Assembly: GCA_015956445.1 (NCBI GenBank)
Contig: WIUZ02000002.1
Coordinates: 2,542,001-2,606,000 of the forward strand
Direction: 5' to 3'
DNA from: Thelephora terrestris
Taxonomy: Eukaryota > Basidiomycota > Agaricomycetes > Thelephorales > Thelephoraceae
Length of the DNA stretch: 64,000 nt
Shown here: one piece after another, positions 57,111-64,000 of the stretch
How positions within the stretch are numbered: position 1 is the first letter of the stretch
Layout: every line of letters begins with the position of its first letter
Notes under the pieces: model-generated
Database searches by the model: none
What the model was told of the DNA's origin: nothing
What the model saw: only the letters and a program-made list of their open reading frames with translations
Translations under genes and position numbers: made by a program

Positions 57111-58587
57111 TCGTTGCCAGCATTGCCGCAGTTACCGTACCCACAACTGCTGTCACCACTAGCGCTGGAATCGTTACGGCCATTTTCAAACCATTCAGGA
57201 TTACCACGAAGACCCGTTTCGGTTGGTGGCTCCAGTGCCTGTACCCCAAACGTAAGCACAACGAACGATTGATGAACCGGCCGTGTTCACTCACGGGATC
57301 CCTGGGAAGGAACAATCCTTCATGCTCGCTGGTTTCAAGAAACCAACGAGTTCGGTGCACATTTGCATCCCGTTGTATCCACAGAGGGTCACCGAAGATC
57401 CCATGAGCGATTGTACTCATCGCGCACACGGCGCAGCTATACGTATCGGTTTGCTTCGGACGTTCAAGGACATTTCCGATGTTCACTAACTTCCGGCCAA
57501 ACCGCTTGTCGAGCCACTTTCGCAGGCCTTTCAGTGCTTCGTTCGGGGGAGATGCGACACCTGAGGCGGCAACCAGCGAGTCTCCTGCCACAGGTAAGTC
57601 CCTCTGGTTTCGGGTCACATATGGTCGTAACTCACCAAATGCAAACGTGTGATTCTCGAAATCCACCCTTCCAGCAATCCAATGGCTCCCCTTCACATTG
57701 ATTGGGAACCATATTCCTGTGACCCCGTCCTGGACCTGCCTCGCTAGGCGTGAGAGGTACGGTGAAGAATTTGGATCGGTCCACCCCCGGCAAACAGACT
57801 CGAGCTCCCATGTGAACTCAATTGGCTCGATGAGCACGCGTTTGGTACGTCCTTCCATCTCCAAGCGTTTGCGTAATACCTTGACCATCATATTGATCTG
57901 TGTATCTGATAGCCAGGATGCTCCGAGAAACCCTGCGAATTCAATGGTGGTCATCCCTCCTGAACCCAGCGGCTCATTCCAGGCAAGTCGTTCAATGGCA
58001 CGCTTCGCCCGCAAAATTGTGTCTTCATTGTTGTGAGTGATTAACTCTAACCAACGGACGGACGATCTCCACAACTTCTGATGCTGAATGACCTTGGCTA
58101 TCTCCTTCCAAAGCAACAGGACCCAAAGCGGAAATCTCTCGGCGCCATTATTGAATCGTGGGTCCACAATCGAAGCCATGCCATCAAACCACATCTGCCC
58201 AAACGCGTCATCGAGTTTTTTGAGGACCTTCTCCGGCGGGATTGGTCGGGCGAGGAGAATCTCTGGGAACGCAAGAGGTTCATCAACGCTGAACCATTGC
58301 CCTGCCTGGTGAAAACTGAGGGCGCTGGATTGAAAAGGAAGGGGATGTTGAATGAATTCTTTGATAAGGGCAGTTGGATGCGGAAGTCGTGTTGGAAAGG
58401 AGTTGGGGACCCTGAGGATCTCTCGTTTTTTGTCGTAGACCACGTTGGGGAGATTGTTTGAAAATTCTTTCTTAACCCCTATCCAATCCGAGCGACGAAA
58501 CTGGACGTCGACAGTGAGGTCAATGGGGTTCATGGGGAGGAAAGTATAATCGAGGGTGGAACACCCCTTTGGGCACATGCCGCGCAA
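52801..58587 (-). pseudogene. Ulp1-like (C48) peptidase / zinc finger / DDE-transposase-like protein
   Basis: Minus-strand exons: 58587 to about 57260; about 57259-55943; 55889-55639; 55578-55308; 55254 to about 53883; 53884-53390; 53335-53188; 53135-52801. Most introns are clear GT-AG. The first part is a Ulp1-type peptidase: WLSDTQIN (residues 225-232), His302, Glu319 (16 intervening residues, as for the Ulp1 acid), Gln379 and Cys385. Next come a Gly/Ser/acidic linker, a zinc-finger-like H-x2-C...H-x3-C (HSRC...HVEAC, about 56570-56510) and a CAECKDLL zinc pair with YTNEQYLHPLG (about 56090-55980). A transposase-like core follows with SPRAYRILR, ACDDTKLF, QDSKHALKTLRNN and STEQCEHIFGEAR (candidate catalytic acids), then SKSGGQNGKHGAV near the C terminus. 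From memory these blocks recur in basidiomycete transposon proteins and recall P-element/THAP9-type transposases. Breaks: an in-frame TGA at 56615-56617 and frame changes near 57.26 and 53.88 kb that I cannot explain by splicing. Confidence 0.6.
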
Positions 58588-58729
58588 GCGACCTCTGAAA
58601 AAAGGATCGCTTATCGGGTTCGAACTTCGGTGGACTTCGATACACTTCGATACAAAACAAACACGGCAGAGATTCTGACTAGTGGACTACAAGTTTTTGC
58701 GGGACGTTTCACCCAACTCTGTCCGGATT

Positions 58730-58910
58730 CCGGAATATTCTGCATCGAGCACTGCCCCTCTGTCCGGACTCCTGAGCCGGCTCCAGAACACTCCGAGGGC
58801 CAAACGTCCGGACTTCTGCGCCGGCCAACGTGCATTTTGGGACCAAATGTCCGGATTTTCCGGTCGTCGGGATCCGGCCTCAAGGGCAAAATCACCCAAA
58901 ATGTCCGGAT
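58730..58910. repeat. GTCCGGA cluster, right
   Basis: Five GTCCGGA (six TCCGGA) in about 180 bp, alternating with GCGCCGG and CCGG motifs, starting about 140 bp upstream of the start of the transposase-like gene. Same motif as the left cluster. CpG-rich, so it may also be a methylation target. Confidence 0.6.
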
Positions 58911-58949
58911 TCTGGCGCCGGCCCCCCAGCCAACTTTCCCGGGTCCTTG

Positions 58950-60400
58950 AAGAACACTTCCGCGCGTTTTTTTTTAATTGCTCCGCTCCTTGTCTTCCCT
59001 CCCTACATCCCCGAAACGAGAAGGGGGGAAAAGACGAAGACGGTGAGTAAGTTATGGAATCTTCTGTGTTGAGTGATGAGCTTTTTTGCTGTGCACCAGT
59101 CTCGAGGTCTCTCGTTGACGAAAAATACCCTGGCCATCTTATACGCTCGATGCGCCCTGACCTTTTTTTCCTTTCCACCTCCACCCCATTGTTTTGCTGG
59201 AAAATTTACGATTCTTTTTTTCTTAGAACCAGTAGAAGCTATGGGTACTTACCCTATCCTTATGAGCCTACCTTGTGTTCACTCAACAAAACACGACCAA
59301 CTCGCACCAGGGCTTGCATCTTACTCCTTCATCGTACCGAAAAATTCCAACCTGCGCGTCCCCGAACAACAAATTCGTACATAGCCCCCTCATACTCCGA
59401 CTAGACCGACAGTGCGCTTCCTCGGGGTTTCGCCCGCGTCCAATCTGTGTTGACGTTGCGCCTACCTGGCTCAAATGGCAGGTGAGATGCGTTTCTCCGC
59501 CTGCTCTCCAGTAAGTCGTCATCAATCCGCTCGCGTTTTGAATCTGAAGGAATGATGAAGAGCACTCGGGGCCTGGTGCCTCGAAGGATGGAGTCTATGT
59601 GACCGTCAAATTTATCCCCGCGGAATTGTGGTTGCAATCGACTACGTTGCGTTCTCGACTTTGATCCCAACCCCAGCAAGGACCAGCACAGATGGGTGTT
59701 CGGCGTGTTCGATGGGGAAGGTGTGAGCTACGTCAGCGTTGCAGAGCTCTGAGAGGCTTTGAGAAGCCTCGGTGAGTTTCTACAGAGTCATCGGACAAGG
59801 GTTTATCTCACCATGTGATCCGGGATCTCTTCTAGGTCAGAGACCATATGAGAAACGCCGATGCCGAGGGTCTGCTCGAGGCGAGCGTGGGGAGGGTGTC
59901 ACAAAACGAAAGGGAGGTGATGAAAATGACACACCGAGGCGCGGGGAGCAGCAAGTATTTTGTTCGGGGTCGGCACGAGCGAGGATATCCAGAGAATCCA
60001 AGAGCGCGGATGAGGTCCTTGAAAAGACGTGAGCAGTTATTCTGTATTACCGCCTGTACAATACCGTATTTCGAAGAAAAGTGGTGACTTTGTGGGAATG
60101 CCATAGGTGACCGACAGTATACCTGATGCCGCCGCCGAAGTTCATCGTCACTGCGTTTTGACCCGACTCTCAGAGTGTGATAGCCAATTTGCCTATCTCT
60201 GTCAGAATTCCCGCCAGGGCGATAATCATTGTACGCCAATCCACACACACATCCGCCCCTAGTCACCATGTCTATCATGCGATCAGGTGGTGTCCTCGTA
60301 CCCCCGTTCCAGCATTTCAGCATTTCAGCTCATACGCTTCAGCCAGCTCAGAGATAGGCCCAGGACGTGCAGAACCTAAGAACGATCGTGTCTGACATAT
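58950..60400. other. Unannotated region, no recognisable gene
   Basis: ORFs up to 163 codons exist on both strands but none shows a domain, conserved motif or convincing exon structure. Sequence looks single-copy within the window. Confidence 0.3.
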
Positions 60401-62600
60401 TCAGTGGCATTGCCCCATGATATCCCCTCAACCCCATCACTTGGATTCCTCTCTCTCGTTTTTACGCGCGTAACATCCATTGGATAGCCGCGACAGGTAT
60501 TGCGCTGACCACCATTCATGACGAATCCAGTTGAGATCTTAAGTTCGCGGCGTCGAAAGGGTTCTCAGGCGGCTCGACTCGGGTTTACGCTCGGCCTGCA
60601 CTGGCCAACCAACAGTGATCGAAAGCAGGGGTGCGCGGTTGGCGGTGAGAGGATATCAGAAACCACCCTGGACGCAACAAATCTAAAGCTCGTGAGAGGG
60701 CCGGTGCATGTCCCGATAACACTTTGGCCGAGAATCTAAAGGGCGGCCACGATGCACGTGGGGTTGGAATACTTTGACACCCACGACCAGCAGTGATCCA
60801 ACTCATGACGAAGGACGATTTTGAAAAAACGGGAGGCATTACCGTTCCAATGACAATGCAATATGCGCAATACTCAAGGTGTGGACGCTGATTTCATTCA
60901 TCGTATGATTTACGGTGCCGCGCTCGCGCTCCATACAGGTGACAGGTTAAGATCGAACAATAGGCCAGGTTCGATGGGGAGGTAAAACTGTCCTAGACAG
61001 GAGGATCGCAGTTGCAGCTTCCGTGTGAGACACGGGTACAAAGTGAAGGAGGAAGGAAAGGAGGCGGCGGAAGGAGGGGGCGACTTGGGGTACTTGATTT
61101 GCGACTGGAAACGCTTGTCAGCTTTTCAATCTGTTCATAAGGTGACAGGAGACCAAAAGATATCCACTCACAGAAGCCGATGATAGCTATACTATCATGG
61201 CGGACAGGTTTACGATGCAAGGTGGGTTTGTGGCAGTCGGATGACTGACCACATGTCACGTCAATATTTTTCAGTTATTTGTGGCACAGAGTGCCAACAG
61301 GTGCCAACGTCTTGAGTCAATAGAATCTCAGCTATCCGGGAATTAAGAAAGGGGTTGAAAGGAAATTTCTTCGAGGAACGTCAGGTAAGCATCAGGTATT
61401 CAGAAGGCGAGAAGAGACTGACTTTTTAATCATAGGGAACCACAGCTACGCGATGTGGTGCTCGCGTAGCGAATGACGATCCCGGCGAAGGCGATCGTCA
61501 CTCCCGCTCGAACCGGCCGCGTTCGAGCAGGTGGGACCGACCGAGTCTTTGAGAAGAGATGCAGGTCGATGGAGGAAAGCCTTCGCCTGCAACTCTCAAG
61601 AGCCTATATACTCACCCAGGGGCGTTAGGTAATCCAGCCACACTTCTATTTTCGAGGATTGAGGCTGGAGTGGCAAGTGGCCAGGTCAGCACGTCCGCGG
61701 CGGTCACAGGCTCGTGGCCCCTCCCATTGACTTCCCCACTGAATTCAGATGCCCCGCCTCAAAGTTTAAGTTTCACGCGGGGATTCCTCACTGGTACTAG
61801 TCGGTTCAGCCTTCGAGGTCTTACGAGACCTCACAGATCACGCGGTGAACTGACACAGTGGGATCATAGAAGATATAAAATTCCCCGGACGTTCTATTGC
61901 TTGTCAACTGTTATACAGAACGTCAGGTGGTCGGACGGGGGTGTTTGGGGTAATTAATTTTTCGTGAGTCTGACGGAAAAAGGAAATAGGCCATTGTTAG
62001 AGACTTTAGTTGACGCGCAACAACTCAATGCGATATCGAGAAGAGGGAATGTGTGGCGGAGGGGAGAAACCGGGAGCATGGGACAGGGAACGAGATAAGG
62101 AAAGATGGGCAGGAGTACGATAACTCACCGCTGTGATCCCCTCTGCCTCGAAGGTGGCCAAAATAACCACCCACGACCAAATACAAGATGGTATTTCGAG
62201 TATTCGCGGGGCACGAAGAGACTAAAAAATAGCCCCCCTGTACTCTCTTTCTCATCCACACCACCCGCACGTCTTAGGTGTTGGCTATGCGAAGAGTATC
62301 TAAGTTAGGACCACGGGGCCATCGAACCCGGTCGAGTTGCTTTCGACGTTAGAGGTACCTGATGAAAATCGCGAAGTTAGAGCTCGAGCCAGTCGCAACC
62401 GAGGGTAAGTAGAAGCGTACCGATGCCACGAAGGCCCTAACAGTTGGTGATCACAGCGCTGGAGGAAAGGAAGAGAGCCACACTTTCGTGCAATATATAC
62501 CTAACAGTTACGTAATGGAGCATTCAAGATCAATGTGCCTCCAATTCTTGAAATCGGTCTGAGTCGGTCCGAAGCGGCAGAACCGAAGATGATGTGTCTC
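60401..62600. other. Unannotated region, no recognisable gene
   Basis: The longest frame is 61559-61957 (132 codons, low-complexity). Nothing is supported. No MITE, TGTCA or satellite sequence is present, in contrast to 1-50 kb. Confidence 0.3.
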
Positions 62601-64000
62601 TGGCCTAGTCTTGAGGAATCTCAGCGAACGGACGGGGCAGGTCGGACCGTCAGAACGAAACTTAGGCCTGGCAGGTGAGACGACATTCTATTACACAGTA
62701 TCAAGGTACAGAACGTCAAGTCGAAAGGGTCCTGGGATATTTGATTTTCTGAGTCTGGAACAGGCGGTCGTAAGCCTCATGAGAAACGCGCCCGTCGAGG
62801 GAAGAAAAAGACTTACCACCACATCATCACAGAACGAGAAAGTCAATGACCGACTCGAAACGTGCACTAAGGGGCCAGAGACCGCGACACGAGGGAAAAG
62901 ACACACTGCGTCCTACAACCCCCCGAGGCGTCACAGACCCCACACCCGACCTGCCTCCCCTCGAGTATTCGAAGGGCCGCAGGAGCGGGCAAAATCGTCC
63001 ATACCAACCTCCTGGCCGGTATCTGTGGTTTCGAGGAATCGCAGTTAGCCAAGTCGTAGGCGCCGCTATGGGAATGAGGTATACTCACGGTCAACGACAT
63101 ATTATGATGCTTTTCCAGCATCACCGTGGTGCTGGGGAAAAGAAGGTAAGCGCCGGCGTCCTAGGTTTTTATATGCTCCGCGGAAGCGAAACCCGGTGAT
63201 CGGGTTACCCAAAACCGAACGGGAGCCGGAACTCCTTATCCGAAGCTTTATCTCGGCTTCATCGTCTTTTTAGAGTCGTGGATCAGATAGGGGGGGTGTA
63301 TTTTGAGCCTGCCACACGCTCGCGGCTTGTGTGGAGTGCGAACACACTCGAGAAGGGGGATCCTTGCGGGCGGATTGGAATAACTTTTCGCAGAAAACGA
63401 TGCGGCCGCTTCTATATAGATTTTGACAGGTATTATACAGAAGCTCGTCTACAAAGGTTTCTCGAAAAAACGGGCGTCGTGCTGTCTGAGCGTCTGAAGG
63501 TGGGAAAGGCGTAATAGAAAAATAGAAGGGAGGAGTCCTCAGGGGAAGATACCGAGAAGGGTGTGTGAACTAACGGGAAGAGGAAGTGACCGAACGACAG
63601 ACGACGACAATGACCTGGGGTAATTTATTTTCTTGAGACACCTATCAGAATCGCCGAATAGGGACAAGCGGTTCCGGTGTGTGTCAAAGATAAGGCGGGG
63701 CGCGTGTGTGAAGGGTTGTGCGGTAAGCCGGGGCGAACTGAATAAAAGATGTGAAGAGGGTGCCTCACCATTCATTACACGCAAAGTGCTCATAACCCAA
63801 CACCACATGAGATGCAGGGCACCAATTGTGTTCCGAGGGAACTCATCAGCCTAAGACTTCCGATCCCAAATGGCGACAAGAGGGGGGAGAGACGCACACG
63901 AGATTCATCTTCAGGACACCCCCAACGGAGAGGACCGCGGAAGGACCTCAAGAACTGAAAGGGCGTATGACTTTTTGCGTGCAAATCAAAAGCGAATGAG
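62601..64000. other. Unannotated region with two weak ORFs
   Basis: 62611-63048 (145 codons, basic, proline-rich) and 63278-63514 (78 codons; GRIGITFRRKRCGRFYIDFD, YYTEARLQRFLEKTG) are the only frames with protein-like composition. Neither matches a family I recognise, and neither has a clear promoter or splice partners. They could be decayed exons. Confidence 0.25.

Larger units (their letters stand above)
52605..58935 (-). mobile_element. DNA transposon with Ulp1-like peptidase/transposase-like gene
   Basis: A multi-exon gene (58587-52801) is bracketed by clusters of GTCCGGA: three at 52642-52724 and five (six TCCGGA) at 58730-58907. The clusters lie 70-150 bp outside the coding ends, as subterminal transposase-binding repeats often do. 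All are in the same orientation. I could not define inverted ends or a target duplication; a weak GCCAGATCC versus GCCAGAATCC similarity exists near 52619 and 58910, so the limits given are approximate. Confidence 0.5.

Noticed and set aside
58950-64000. Many ORFs of 60-165 codons as host genes
   Set aside because: No domain, codon pattern, splice structure or promoter supports any of them; listed as unannotated stretches instead.
1-64000. CRISPR array or bacterial operons
   Set aside because: Spliceosomal introns, TATA promoters, eukaryotic retroelements and a poly(A)-tailed LINE show a eukaryotic genome; the regular arrays are satellites without unique spacers.

Overview
The window looks like a transposon-rich stretch of an Agaricomycete (basidiomycete) nuclear genome. 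I infer this from short GT-AG introns of about 50-70 nt with CTAAC-like branch sites, TATA promoters, a DM9-domain gene, a DIRS-type tyrosine-recombinase element, and a Ulp1-like peptidase joined to a transposase-like protein. No species can be named. Only one ordinary host gene is recognisable, a DM9 protein at about 50.7-51.6 kb. About four fifths of the window is nested mobile DNA.

Layout. 1-1287: tail of a TGTCA-A element. 1288-3735: TTAGG-like satellite and a low-complexity element. 3805-4679 and 5059-6011: two foldback MITEs. 6462-29266 is a deep nest. TGTCA-A copy 2 (6462-19497) holds TGTCA-B (7011-12122, itself holding a MITE and a solo LTR) and a 5.55-kb foldback satellite element (12605-18154). 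Next to it, a TGTCA-B remnant (19498-29266) is split by TGTCA-A copy 3 (20312-28247), which in turn holds a DIRS-like fossil and a MITE. 29.3-31.4 kb: minisatellite and tRNA-like pieces. 31512-33819: complete TGTCA-D. 34391-46118: a Ty1/copia fossil broken up by MITEs, a complete TGTCA-C (37844-40762) and a third TGTCA-B (42797-46118). 46119-48424: 5'-truncated LINE. 48.4-50.6 kb: a MITE and tRNA-Ser-like sequence. 50.6-51.6 kb: DM9 gene. 52.6-58.9 kb: a DNA transposon with a Ulp1-like/zinc-finger/transposase-like gene. 58.9-64 kb: no gene recognised.

The most unusual find is what I call the TGTCA family: 2.3-3.3 kb elements (net of later insertions) with short inverted ends TGTCA...TGACA (type A: TGTCA...TCACA) and 5-bp target duplications. 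Four insertions have both duplications visible: CATAT, GTATC, CAAGT and AATAG. No element shows reverse transcriptase, integrase or long terminal repeats. Each carries an intron-bearing gene of unknown function (coiled-coil-like in types A-C) next to a divergent, promoter-bearing arm that runs to the opposite end. In type D that arm contains a second intact ORF. Types B and C encode related proteins with matching intron positions, so the genes appear to belong to the elements rather than being chance passengers.

The insertions date one another. Several sites have an uninterrupted paralogue elsewhere in the window, which gives independent proof of element ends: the B copy inside A, the A copy inside B, the MITE at 7262, the MITE at 20419, the foldback at 12605 and the solo LTR at 8663.
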